From: Toxoplasma gondii ME49
Lineage: Eukaryota; Apicomplexa; Conoidasida; Eucoccidiorida; Sarcocystidae
DNA length: 64,000 bases
NCBI RefSeq assembly: GCF_000006565.2
Contig: NC_031471.1
Span: 1,240,001-1,304,000, forward strand
Direction of reading: 5' to 3'
Made by a program: the position numbers and the translations under genes. Positions within the stretch are counted from its first letter, which is position 1. Every line of letters starts with the position of its first letter. The notes beneath the pieces were generated by a model. The model worked only from the letters and a program-made list of their open reading frames with translations. It did no database searches and was not told where the DNA came from. Of this stretch, positions 1 to 13,200 are shown piece by piece.

Positions 1-2545
1 CTTGGAAGACTCCCAAGCCACTTGAAAGTCAACATCCAGCGTTTCCCAAGAAAAACACACAAGGACCTACACACAGCCTGAGGAAGGAAGACTTCTTTTG
101 TGTGCTGCTGTTCCTGTGTTCAGCGCGGTGCCGGCGTATGTTGCCGCTAAATTCACGTTCACCTCGGGAACTCGCGATTTTCAGGCAGGATATTTCACTT
201 ACTTTTTGCATTTCGCTTGGAGTCACGTGCCTAAGTGATTGTTTAGGCGTTTATTCGGGTTCAGAGTGGATCAATACTTACCACACACTTACATACTACT
301 CGAGCGCGTGCCAAAGGTCCCACAAACGACAACCGCGCCACTACGGCACTACCGACCGACGAGGAAATTACGGAGCTCCCCGTTCCCGTTTCTAGCCGAA
401 GTGATCTATCAAACGTCACTCAGATGACGTGTGACACAGAGCGGTCCTGCCTCCTAGGAAAAATGCAAGCAAAATAGCGTGTCGATGTAGCGATGTATAA
501 AAACTCGAACCCGTCGGCAGATGGGCCAGCTCACTGTTGCTTTCCCAGTGCTCGTAGGAGGAATTAAACGGGGAGACACAAACGATCGCTTCCACTCTCC
601 GATAGCGTCCTTCAGATCCTTTGCTCCGAGCCCGTCTCCGGAAATGGAAAACACGAGGGAAACCATGTTTGTACTGCTCTGAGAACTGAAAGGCTCAAAT
701 GAAAGCAGGGTTTACCTCTTTTGGGGATGAAGACTACTAGGGTTGTCGGCTTGCTTTCGTGGTAGACACACTGTGGGCGCAGGCGGCTGGATCGAGAAGG
801 CACTCACTCAGATTCACAGCAAAGAAGATGACTATCCGCGTCAAAAACGTGTCTGGTCTCGCGAAATTTTCGAGGCAGGAAAGCCTTGAATCCCCAGAGC
901 TATCCTGTCTTTTTACAGGGTAGAGAAGTCCTGCACCTGTGCGTGCAAGGATTAAACGGTGTTGCCTCTTCCGGAAACAGCTTCGCCACATTCTCTTGCG
1001 TGAGCGTACCCACTTCATGCTCTTGCATCCTTGATCGCAAACGTATCCGTTCTTGTCCATGTGAAGGCATTGCTTGTTTGAAATTGCTGCTGTACGCAAC
1101 CCAACAAGCGCTTAATCGTACAATCGTGTTCCCGACAACGCCAAAGATGAGCGGAAGAGTCCAGCACGTTTTCATTGACCGTTGCGGTAAGATAAGCACA
1201 AAGCCTGTCTGATTTGAGTATAATCGTGTAAAAGGAACCCAACTTGTGTTTTTCATTCACACTAGTGACTTCCCCGCGTGTCTGTAGGAGTCGGATTTCT
1301 GGGACCGGTATCCAGTAAATAGAGGCTCGACTACGAAGCGACCAACTGACCTCCTAGGCCCTCGGGGGCACCGTGTACACACATCACATGTTTTACCTTC
1401 CCTCTCAGTCCCAGGGTCCACTTAACAACGCTTTCTCAGTCTAATTTCATACCCGTTGGTTTCTCGCGAAAACAGTGTGTTCATAGAGAGCTCAGGTGAC
1501 CATGCCCAGGTCTCCTTGTCGAGACGGGAATGAACGAATCTCTGCCTCTTCGTTCTTTCGTCCCGGTTTGCATTTCCTGATTTTGTACATTTGTGTGTTG
1601 CCATGTTTATCTCAGGTTTGGAAGTCGACCGCGTGAACCACTGGACTGAAGTCGACTCTTCGAGCTAAGAATGCAGTACCACGTTCCTCCCTCCCCCTGG
1701 AGCTAGCCAGGCGCACAACATTGGAGAGTATTTCAGAGCGAGAAGTAGGCAAGCAGTGTTGCTCTTCCCGCATGCAGGACCGTCAAGATAGTCGAAGTCA
1801 CTCTAGTCAAATACTAGAATCGAGATTTCAAAAGGCTGCAGGCTTTATCCGCAGAAGCAACATCCTCGAGGGTTCAGATGATCTGGTGGTGTGTCAAGGT
1901 TGGGTTGAGCATAGATGAAGACTTATCCGATTCGAGAGATGAAGAACACCGAGTTACGAGTGTAAGACGTCCTCTGTACCATTTGGCGACGATGATCTGA
2001 GTCAAGTGCGATACGTCGCACTCTTCGATTGATGTTTGCATGCAAAAGTAAGTTTATCATGTGTCCCTCGGATCACAGACCCAGTTTTCTGATGTTTACA
2101 GTTCGTGTCCCAAGCTGGGGGCGAGTTCATATCACCTATCCACGCTTACGACGCACCGGAGTCTTTGCAGAGCATACGGGAGACCACTGCCCGTAGAAGT
2201 GGTAGTGAACGAGGAAAAGAAAAGGTCCTCAGCAGCTCCGGCATGCTGCTGCATCTACCGTTTCGATGGCCCTCTTTCTTATATACCACGCTGCTTTGGA
2301 CAGCGAGCGTTCCACTGCGTGCGTTGCACCGTTGTTTTCTACACCCGTGGGTCGGACTTTTCTGTTGCGATAACGTGGTTCTTCTTTTACTTCAGGCGTC
2401 ACGCCCCTTTTCTTCCTTTGTACCCCCTGTCACATTGCAATTGTTGCAGGCTATCTGGTTACCTTGTGCCCTGCAGCTCTATACCGCCGAGGATGTTTTC
2501 AGCGAGACATAGGGAAGTGACGAGTCGCATGGAGAATTGTGAGAC
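1..2545. other. No assignable gene; upstream flank
   Basis: No exon chain with consistent splice phase was found on either strand. The longer open frames here are low in coding character. A perfect 12-bp palindrome TTTGCATGCAAA lies at 2035-2046, about 500 bp before the first candidate exon of the plus-strand gene. Confidence 0.4.
2035..2046. promoter_or_regulatory. TGCATGCA-type palindrome
   Basis: The 12-bp perfect palindrome TTTGCATGCAAA contains the core TGCATGCA, a sequence bound by some ApiAP2 domains in Plasmodium. It lies about 500 bp upstream of the first candidate exon of the plus-strand gene. Function here is not shown. Confidence 0.3.
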
Positions 2546-5500
2546 ATGGCTGGCGAGGACAGAGATGAAATCGACGGAAGGGACGCAGTCGTCGGCCCCG
2601 GCGTCACCGACTATGTTGTTGCTTGCTTCATGAAACTTTGCGTGAGGCGTCATGAAAGTCTTGGAGCGCGGTCACCGATTTTCGCTCCCTACACGAGATG
2701 TGCGTGTATCGTAAAGTCAGCAAACACGCATGTGGGTCCCTTTCTAGCGTAAGCAGACGTTGTCGGAAGGGAACGCCTTTACCCCGAAACTACCAGCAAT
2801 CCAGTGATGTTCCTGGAAATGTATCTGAGTGAGTTTTCTGTTCGTTTTTCTGCATAGTTATCAGAAGCCTCCGTAGGCCTGACGCATATCTGGAGATCAA
2901 GAAATCTTAGCAGTCATGCAATCGTTTGCATGCTTGTTGCTTGAGGCACTCGAGGTCATTTACGTACGGATATGTACATTTATGGACACGTGCATATATG
3001 CAAAATGAGTGTGTTTCCGCATCTACATACATGTATGCGTATGTCTTTTGATCTAACGTACATATATATATGTCAGTATATGCATGTGTCTCCATGTGGA
3101 AGTAGAGGTTTCCGAACATCGACCTTTAGATATACAGTGCATATAACCAGCTGCGCGCGTCCAATGGCGGCTTTTCTGATAAAGGCTCAAAATGAGTATA
3201 CGTAGTACGGAAAGTGTTCTTTCGGTGTACACGTAGACATTTTGGGCTGTTCGAGGATGCGGGGAAGGGGGGAGGCATACACTTCCGCGAACTTTAACGT
3301 CGCAGAGAATGGAGAAGAGAAATGAGAAAACCCTGGAAAGCACATCAAACCGTGTCAAACCAGCCGTCGCTCATGCTGCAGTACAGCCAAAGCATTTGAC
3401 ACTTTACTCGGGAGCATGGCTTCTGTGCTGCTATCTCTCCTCTCAGTGTCCCCTGTGTTGCCTCTGCAGAATATCGGCTTCGTCAGTCGGTCAACATTGT
3501 CTCTGTATTGATGATGGTGACAAGACCCTAAAACGGAGCAGCATGTTGGCACTCTTCTTAGGTATGTCTTCCGATACACGTGTTGTATTTTAGAATGTCT
3601 CTTCCCCCCCCACCAACAGCGAACACACAAACATGTCCCCAGGCAGCTGAACCAGAAGTGGCTTCTACGTTGAGAGACACCATGGTGTGTACGCATTTGT
3701 AACTTCATGTTTGCCTTCACTTGAACTTATCCAACGCCTTCTCCGTCACTAGGACGGTTGGTAATCCACGCAGAGTCGAGAGAGTTTAGGAGCCGAGTAG
3801 GAGAATTTCTGTCGTTGATCACTGTATATTGTACTTAAGATGGAGGCATCGGAAGAGAAATGAGATTGAAATGGCGCTTCTCCACAATGTGTTTTTGTGT
3901 CTCGCGTTGTTTTGTGGAATCACCAGAAAGTTCTGTTGGATCGTGGCGATAAGGAACTCAACTACATCAAGTTCTGCGAAGCGTAAGTTTTCGTGCACTT
4001 TCAGAAATGCATTGGGAAAGCTGTAGAGGAAGACTATGAAGGGAGATTTACAGTATCCCGTCGCGAGTCGGTAAAGCCGTTGAAACCGATACATGTTAGC
4101 GCTCACTTGACTGTTGGTGCAGAGACCCGAGTCTAAATGGCTCAAGAAGGCGTGTATGGCTCGAACAAGCATGTGTACACCTCATAGAAAAAACTAATTT
4201 GACTTCGAATCCTGTATTTCTCGCACTTGAAGAAGCCCCTATTTATAATTATATACTCAGCATGAAGGGATGCCACCTTTGTGTAAGATTACATGCGTTC
4301 ACAACCCTCTCTTCGTTTGCTTACTCGTTCGCGAGCATCTACCTGCAGTAGCGTCTTTTTGACAGATTCATCTGATCGATTCCACTGGTAGGGTTCTACA
4401 TGCCAGCGGTGTTCTCTAACGCCCTCGTAAGTTCATCCGTACACCAGACATACATATGGGTGTGTGGAGGTACGCCGTATCTTTTGTACTTGTGTGGCGA
4501 GTAGTTTCCGAGGTGTGTGTGTACACCCTGGTTAGCCGGTTGGTTTGCGTTCAGTCTCCCCATCGCGCTTTTACAACCAACGCCAAATGTCAGAATCACC
4601 GTAAGTCCTGCCCTGTCGATGGTCCCGTCTGTATCCCTAGCGCGTCCTGCGTCGTGGCACCTTGATGTTGAATGATGCCCGTTCGCTGTGTGTGCTGAGG
4701 AGAGAGGGAAAGGTGATTTCTTGGACATGATGCTGGAGCCAGCCCTTGATTCGGCCGTGACAATGACTGTCTCATCTACGGTGCCCGCCGACGTCACCGT
4801 AGGTCAGTCCGCCCCACTGGGATTCGGGCCTCTGTCGAATGTGCAGGGTCCGAAACAGCCACTGTCACGCTTAAGCAGGCGTGCATTGCGGTTGGGGAAA
4901 AGGTATGTTAAAGGAGAGTCACCACGAAAGTTGGGAAGCTCTCTTCATTGCATGCCTCGACATATGCATGATTTAGTCATAGACTGATTTCATTCGTTTA
5001 GAAATACAGACGCTGAGCGTGATTTGCGAGTGGAATGACTCATCATGAAACTCTGAATGCATCTGTACACACGCTGCTGTAAATGTGTTTTCCCGGAAGC
5101 ACTCCAGTCGGTTGTCACTTGCGAGTTGTGTGTTTTTCTGTCTGTGCTACCCCGAATTCTGGGTTTCTTCACCTAGGCGTCCCAGCTAACCAACACGACA
5201 ACACCGCATTCGCACGTGAACACGCAGCGAGAGTGTCCGACTCCATGGACTTGAATATGTTCGTCAGATTTGTCGCATTCGCCCGTCCCCGCTACGAGAC
5301 TTCCAAGCTGGTGACAGTATGTCAAAAGGACAGGGGAGGGCGCTACGGCAAACCTGCTTGCTTTCCTCACAGAATAGAAGTGAAATTAGGCAGAGCTCTC
5401 ATTCCGTGCGAAAAGGTCACAGATAAAATGTTTCATCATGATGCGATTCTCTTCCTCGTTGGCAGGCCGAGTGTGGGCGCCGAGCCATGGGGTTCAGTAT

Positions 5501-8500
5501 TTTATTCCGCCAACCAATGTATTTATGTGCATATATATTGGACATACGGGGTACATTTGTGTACGCATCGCACGCACATGCATCCGCTTAATTGGACTCG
5601 TGCACGGGTGGGACTCTGGGCTTCTCCCTGGAGGCGCACGTCACCCGCATTCAGGCTTTACAGTGCTTCTTGTTTTGTGGCTTCTCTTCTGCATATGCGC
5701 TTCCAGACGGACGGCGTCATTCCTGTTTCGGAGGCAAACAACTTGCTCTCCCGTTTGGTAAGTGTAAAGGGACTAAGACGACACAAGCGTGACGGGGAGT
5801 GTTGAAAAAGACGGATCGGAAATTCACTAGACTCACCATTTCAAACGCTTCAATAAAGGCTGTCACAGTAGCAGTGGGCACGTTTCTCGTCTCGGTAAAT
5901 TTTCATGTTCGCGCATTTGCTGTGGAATCATTTGGCCCTAAAATTCGGACTCAGGCGTTTTTTAGTGTGTTTCTGTGTTTCTGCTGGGAAAAAGTTGGAG
6001 TGTCGGTAAATGCGCATTCCGTTGATGCTCAGCAGTTTCCCAGCCGCTACCAAGTTGACGCGGCGGACTACGGAACTTTTCAAAGAGGCTTTGCTTCGCA
6101 ACTGGCTCTTCAGTCTTGAAGAGACTATCCACGTGGACCCTCCTCGTGTGTGCATCTTTGTTGCACGTCACTTCGTTCCGTTGCACAGCTTTGACCACCC
6201 GTATTCTTGGAAGAACGTTTTTCGATTGCATTAGCTCTTGGATTCGATCGCCCGCTATGGATTCTCGTGAACGGTCAAGCATGACCAGTAGTGTATGACA
6301 AGGTCTTCCCTGCAGATACAGTATGACTTGGAAGCGACACCACTGGCAGGCTGCGTTATTTTGCTTGTCGGCTTCCGTGGGCCTTGCTCACCGTTGTCCA
6401 AAAGACTCCATGCCGTGGCCAGAGCTATACCTCCAAGCCATGGAACTGCAATCAGTGTCATGCCGCGCGGGAATCTGAGGAAGCCACAGCCGGGCACGGC
6501 TCTGATGCCCCTTCTCCGACGTCTCTACCGTCAGTGATTCTTGACGCCGGGCTGTTTTTCGATTCACTATGGCGTCGCTCAAAAATGTCCGCATTCCAGC
6601 ACTTACGGTTGTATACTTGTGTTAGTCTGTTACCCGTTGGCCCGGTATCTACTTTCTTCTGTGCCACATCCCTTAAGGAACATTTGAGATTCTCAAAAAC
6701 CGCACGTGTTTTCCCAGACAGAACTGTGGCTGCACGAATCGCCTCAATCTGCTGCGGGCAATGAGAGGAATCCTCATTCAATCTCACCCCCCTCTACACA
6801 CCAACGCGGCACAACTTGCTGCGCTTCTGATTTGTTCTAGTACGGTCAAGGACCACTGAAGAGCATTCGTGAAATCTACAGCTCCACTTCTTTCAGTTTT
6901 GTATCTGTACCGGTAGATGAACAGCCACATTTACGCTATACCACAGGATTGTCTGTCCAGGTCCGGTAGAGATAGCAGCTGGCCGGTTAATACCTCTACG
7001 GCGGCAGTCATCCAAAGTTATCGCTTGTTTTCTTGCCTCTATACCAAGTAGCCTACCTTGTGCGAACTCTGACACGGGCTGTTCATACACCTGACCTGCA
7101 AGCACAACGCGTGGAAATAAGATACTCTTTTTGCGTTGGAACCTCCTTAGGAGGTTATTAATGATGCAGATGCTCAGAGGATCAACAAAAACGAGCCAGG
7201 TCTGTCCACTGGCGAAAGCACGATGTTGAGGTGACCAACCGAGATTCATAGCTGCAGCTTTGGCCTTAGCATTCTTGTAAAATGTTGTCGCTCTTACCAT
7301 CGACAGACACTCCTTTCGCTCTGAGGCCCCGTTCCGCGCAGCTGCCGCTTCCCTCGGAGGACGGGTCTTTTCTGAAAGAGGTGGGGCGCGCGTCGTCTGT
7401 GGCCCATTTTCGGCGTGTTTTTGTCTTTCTTCCCCTTCGACCGGAGATGTTCCTGTGAAGGCAGGACCATGTGCCTCGTCAACTACCGTCAACGGCGGCC
7501 CGTTTTTAGCCGGTCCATATATGACGCATGCCTCCACCATCGAAGCAACGGCGGACGTACCTCTGCAGGCCCAGGTACGGCGTGTGCCTTCACCATCCTT
7601 GACTGCTCTGTTGGCCCACGTTTGTCCTTGAAGGTATATATATAGGTAAATCCGTTGGTGTTGACTTAGGTTATTGTGGTTGCACAGGCTTGGGAGCAGG
7701 AGTTCTACAAAAGGAAACTCCTTGATATCCATACACAGCCGCCGGCCTCGCAGGACCCATTCCACGGTGTGCAAGGATGGGCAGCTTCACGTCTTTCACT
7801 TCTCACTTTGTTTGCAAGGTGCTGGCCGGTGATCTTTCGCCGCCAGGTGTTTCCTCTGCTACTGTTTTCTGAGCTGTCCCCACGAACAAGAGGAAACTGT
7901 GGCGGCAGCTACCGATGTGGAGCGTGCTGGTTGCTACTGAAGCGGAGAACTTGCTGGTAGATAGGCTCAGACACAACTTTGTATGTCGGGAACAGTGATG
8001 CCAACTACATTTTTCTGTATCTGTGTGGCTCCCACGAAGACGCGAATGAACAAGACGGATGTGGTGTTGGATGCTTTCACATGCGTCGACAATTGAGTTT
8101 GTCGGGCTCAATATCTGGGCAGCGGGACAAGGCGACTCATCTGAGCCAAACCAAACCATCAACCATCACTAATGGCAAAGCCCTCTTCGTTTGGTACACA
8201 CATTCCGCTGGCATCATGCATTTTCTTGCAGCGGAAGACATTTCCTTACACGCAGACCTCCTAGGCACATTCCGCCAGTGTAACAATCAAAACAGGTGGC
8301 GCGGAGAGCGGATAAAAACACATTTTCTGCTGAGGTACACAGGAAAAGCGCAAGCTTGGAAGTGCCTGCTCGGAACAGCAACTTTTACTTCGACTTATGT
8401 CAAGTAATGATTTCGCATCTGCATCTTGAAACAGCTGCCTCCTTGGTGGCTATCAGCAAACACGAAACATTTCACAAGGAAACAGGGGATGACGGGCGTA

Positions 8501-8862
8501 CCACTCGGTAGAAAGAAGTCTCTGCCACTTTTGCATGTCAATTCCCTTTGTGGTTGCATGTTCCGCACCGGACGAATGCAAGAGTTGAGAGCAACAGCCG
8601 ACGCTGGTAAGCGTCGCAACTACTCTCACGATCCTTCAGGACACAGAAAATGTTGCCATGAGTATCCTAATCACTATTCTGTCATTTGTGTAAAACGCGA
8701 CACCGCCTGATACGCCTCTTACGACATCAGAATTTGGACGAACCGCGAGTGCCCACGAGTCAACCTTTGGAGCTAAAGACACAAATTGCTGAGGGCATCA
8801 GGAAATCCATCCAGGAGGGGACACAGCTGCTTGTTTCCATGGAGCTACTGAATCTGCTGTAG
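2546..8862 (+). CDS. Unrecognised multi-exon gene, partly resolved
   Basis: No family was recognised. Well-supported exon candidates are: 2546-2641 (ATG, 32 codons, begins MAGEDRDEID, phase-0 GTGAGG donor); 3927-3982 (phase 0 in, 2 out); 4123-about 4172 (phase 2 in); an exon ending at 4902 with a GTATGT donor, rich in S/T/P/V; 5177-5316; 5373-5415; 5466-5518; 5707-5757 (EANNLLSRL, GTAAGT donor); about 6055-6132 (charged helix LFKEALLRNW); about 6420-6534, which holds PWNCNQC, a possible zinc-binding knuckle; 7307-7574; 8123-8188; 8232-8295; and the terminal exon 8731-8862, an amphipathic helix ending in TAG. The phases of 2546-2641/3927-3982/4123 and of 5177/5373/5466/5707 are mutually compatible, which argues for real exons. 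Joins between about 4172 and 5177 and between 5757 and 8731 are not resolved, so it could be two genes. The 7.3-7.6 kb stretch is open on both strands; plus is preferred because the terminal exon is on plus. Confidence 0.42.
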
Positions 8863-10241
8863 CTAGTCAGTGGACGAGACAGGTGCTAGCTCAAGCAGAC
8901 AGATGATGATGGTTCCTTCAAGCCGTCCGACCCGTTGTGCTAACTCTTCAAGTTACGGCATCTCTTTTCCGCTTCTGATACTGCCGTATGCCCTGGTGCA
9001 GCGAAACTTGACTATGTTTATGAGTTTTGCCCTTTCTGTGTGACAAATCCGTGGAATGGCATGCAGTGCATCGGTGTTTCCCAAAAGCTCATGACGAGGA
9101 GACCCCACCATACCCCGTCGCTACTAGTAATCGGGCCTGACGTCTGCACAGGACCTCGTCCGACTACCTGCAGGCGTAGTCAGTGGCTGTCCAACAGCGA
9201 TATGTGCAGTTGCTGCATAGTCCCTCCACACGTTCGAGGCTCCATCATGTGGCTCAAGAAGAAACACGACGACTGGCATCTGGAAGTTGAGCCAAGACAA
9301 TGAGTAGAAACCACCTACCAAGTGCCCTCCGCCAGGTCTCATGCTGCATATAGTATGTCTCGGGATTGTTGGATATCTGCGAGCTTGCGTTGCTCCTACG
9401 CCTGGATGGTTTAGGGGTCTCATCAATCGTGAACATCTGACTCCAAAAACTTTCGAATCTAAAGCATCCACCAGCAATTAACAATATCTTACACTGTGCT
9501 GTATTGCACTACAGAGAAAACGCCAAACTAGTGGACCCTTCATTGCGAAATACCGGCACGGTAGTTCTGACAGCGGGCTTCTTTCTGTGCGAGCTGACTA
9601 GTTACGCAGAGGAAGCTGACTTGTCTTCACCCGGATGGAGAGCAGATAACGGCAACACCGGGCCCACATCACTAAGGCGTTACATCAGTGACGGTCAGCG
9701 TGCAAACACTCCGTCAATCGCCTGAGCATGAGTCAAAGGTCCATTCTGAAGACGGATTCCGTCACCGGCTCGCCAGCTCTCAAATGGCTAATGAGCAGTG
9801 ACTACAGAATCATCCCAACCATTTCGGCTATGACATCGTCCGGAGACCGTGGCTCCAGTCAAGGGAAAAATGAGTCATATTTTCCCCAAGGGGAATCAGT
9901 TCACCAAAGTATAGATCTTTATGCAGAACCTCGACTGGTTTCCTGCACAGGCACTGTTGTTCCTCTCAGTCCCATTTGCTTTCCACCTGATGGGTCCATT
10001 CCCCGCTATCCACCAATTCTCTCTGTCTACCTGTTTCCCACTGGGAAAGACTGCCTGAAACAACCTACCCCTGAAGGATTCGTATCACCGGGGGCAATAA
10101 GTGACTTGCCGGAAGAAGACACACTGAGCGTACGTAATGTTCTCCGAGCAAAACTGCTTTCTACAGAGAACTAGAAATCGCACAATGGATTATGGCGGGC
10201 CGCTGGTTATCAAAAATAATTCAAAAATATATACGCTCGAA
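8863..10241. other. Convergent intergenic region
   Basis: This is the tail-to-tail gap between the plus-strand gene and the large minus-strand gene, so it should hold both 3' UTRs. On the minus strand 9319-9436 (ATG, polar, GTAGGT donor) and 9168-9279 look weakly exon-like, but their phases do not join (1 out, 0 in). No gene is called. Confidence 0.4.
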
Positions 10242-13200
10242 TCAGAAGTAAGCAGAAAGCACGGGATATAAGCCTTGGTCACCAGGAATTCCGGCAAGCT
10301 CCGGACTCGTAGTAAAGGCATCAACCATGTGCGCTGCAGGACACACATGAAACCAAACAACGAGATGAAATTTGCGTTCTAAGGAAATTTACTTCAAAGT
10401 AAATCCGTCAACTGAGGACAACCAGAAGACCTACCGGGGCAAGTGTCGAAGGAATGTGGCACCTTGTAGTTTCCTGCTTCTGGGTCCTCGTGTTCTGTAA
10501 AAACAGCCCACAACGGACGCGGATGGGAAACATGCGCTCTTCTGCAAGAAATAGCCCGTACTACACCAACTGGAGTGTAAACTCGACCTGGAGTTGAACG
10601 CTACGCATAAGTAACGATCAGGACTGTCTCCACAAATAAGAGAACCTCCCTCTGCACATCTGATTCAGATGCTGCAGAACCAGAAACCCGATTCGTAGCG
10701 TGTTAGACAACACCACCAGCGGCCGCATCGAACTGAGCCCGAAGAAAACGCGTTACTTACTCAAGGCTTGCTCGAGCATGGCGTGTTGAGTCTCCGGATT
10801 ATTTTTCCAGCGACAGCTGATCTCCCGCAGGGGATACTCGTCATCGTATGGCTTCCCTGTTCTCTTCCACTCGGCGAAACTTTTTGCCATGCGGCCGCTG
10901 TCATCATTGGAGTAGACTGCGTGAACCTGGATCAAGAAATCGAATGCCTCTTTAACCTGGTCGGCCGGCGGCAGCTTTTTTGTACCTTTAAATATTTTCT
11001 TTAGAAACAATAAAGCGTTCTCTGATATATCGCAAAAGCAGGGAAAAGGCACAGGAAATCCGGTCAGCACAGGTCGACTACATCTGGGGAGCCTTTTGAG
11101 TAGAATCCCCGAGCAAGATATACATTGATTCAGCTCAACGTTGAACACTAGTGGGCGTCAACTGGTTGGCAAGTGGCGTAGGGAAGACATCCAATTTCTC
11201 TGTCTACGAAGGTGTGCGGAACTCACTCTGCAACGCCATGCAGTGGTGATTCTCAAACAAGGCCCTGTGAGCGGGGTTGTTAAAGTCGAGCAGGAGGCCC
11301 TTGCATCCCTGTACCAGATTCTCGACGTCACGCGTGGCCTGCTGGAAATCACCAGTCTGAGATATGCCAAATTTTAGACCAGAAATCAGTTTTTGGCGGA
11401 TATCTCCAAGTTTGATTTTTTTTGGCGTTGGTCGAATGTTTGTGCTGAGCCAGGCGGGGAGGTTCACTGCAGCCTTCTTGCATTCGGCCTTGATTTCATC
11501 TGCCATCTTATCGACGGGGTCTTTACCTGAGATGAAAGGGAAGTTGATTTGTTTCGACAACGTTGCAATCGATCGACAGATTCTAGAACGAAAGTAGTCA
11601 CGGCCCTATCGACATTCACTACTTCCTCGCTTGGCATACGGTCACATCTCCTCTAAGATGGCGGCAGAGCTTCAGTTGTTACTTCCAGCCGTGGGAACAC
11701 GCCTTTGCAAGTGTCACTTTAGTCACACAGTGCGTTTATGCTTCACAATTGAATGCACACAGCTCATGCATTGTATACGTATGCCCTTATGCTTGCAGAG
11801 ACTAAATCCAAGAGGCACACTCGGCAGAACAAAGCATACGAGGGAGCAGAGGAGGCTCTTGGACTAGGAGGAAGGGCATTGGCATGAAAGGGTACACCGA
11901 ATGGCATCGTACCTTTATTGTAGAGAATACTGGCGAAGAAGAGTTTCGGAGATGGGGGAGGTACTGGAGTGTTTTCAGGGTCCGTGAGGCCAAGCATCCA
12001 CATGACCACGGCCATTTTAGTGAAAGGGAAGAGCTTGTTTGGACCATCTCTAGCGGGATTCTTTCCATCAAAATACCCAGGCATGAACAACTTTACGAAC
12101 TTGATGACTTGTTGCTTGATCCACTTCCTGGAACCATCGAAATTTTTCTCATCAAAGACACCGCTTGCCATCACAGCGACTGCCTTGACGTATTCCTTTT
12201 TCTTTGCTTGCTCGACATCCACATGCAAAAATGCACCTGGAAGCATTAAACACCGAAACGACTGACCTCCGTGAATATAAGGTGACCAAGTCATCCAGAA
12301 GGGAGGAGGACCTGGTATCAAATGCAGCTCAGGCCGATTCATTCCCCTCCGAATTGGACTCAGAAAAAGACATACGATGGCGAACACTAGCGATGCGGCA
12401 GTTGTCGATTGTTCCTAGTCTCGTACGACAGGAACTTCCTGCTGCTTATGGCTTGTCGAGCGGCTATACAGAACTGCTTCCACCGTTGTCCGCTACACGG
12501 CTCAGGACACGTGACCCCAAAACACCAGTGAGTCCGCGAAGACTGACTCGGTGTTATTCGATCACCAGCAGTTCGTTGCGTTAACGCGTCATTCTCAGTT
12601 TATCCTTACTGGCTTGAAGAAGGAAAGATGAGATGGGGACCGCGTACGGCGATTTACACATAAGAGTTCTGAATAGACCACTCAGAGGTTCACTGTTCTC
12701 CATCTCAGCTGAGTCAGCGCTCTTCAAGCCACCCTGCGTCGCGGACAAGAGGGCGCGCAAGTGAGTGACGGCATAGGTTCCAACGAGTAGGGGATTGTAG
12801 AAATCGAAGCCGAAATCTTGTTGAAGACTTTCCGCTTTCTGTCTTTTGAACCAACCCGCGACGCAAATGTCCATCTCCAGTTGCTTCAGCGGATCTTTTT
12901 CGGGTTCAACAGACATTGCAACATCTGCCATGGAGGAGCCAAGATCTTCTAGCAAGAGAAGACTCTTCCACTCGTACTTCAGAGCCGACCGAATGACTGT
13001 AGTTGACAAACACACCAGTGGAACCGAACAATGAAAAGCAGAGGCAAAAATGTTGCTGGTGGCCTACCAAGGAATAGGAGCAACGACGCTCGGGCATCAA
13101 ACGCGCAATGGTGCGAACGGAAACCTCCACTTACAGGCACCACCGACGCGAACACTTTGTGACAGGCTTTTCGCCTTTCCGTACGGCTTCGTGAGTTGCC

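Noticed and set aside
5962..7562. A minus-strand exon chain (7298-7562, 7057-7095, 6607-6751, 6392-6445, 5962-6350) with matching phases
   Set aside because: It overlaps better plus-strand exon candidates, needs a 41-nt intron, and has no clear start. The opposite strand of the same stretch also reads as protein.
12581..12657. In-frame stop at 12581 as the end of a separate 424-residue gene starting at 15086
   Set aside because: It is possible, but the phase-1 donor at 12657 joins in frame to five more exons ending in a clean stop at 10242, so the longer model is preferred. It is kept as an alternative.
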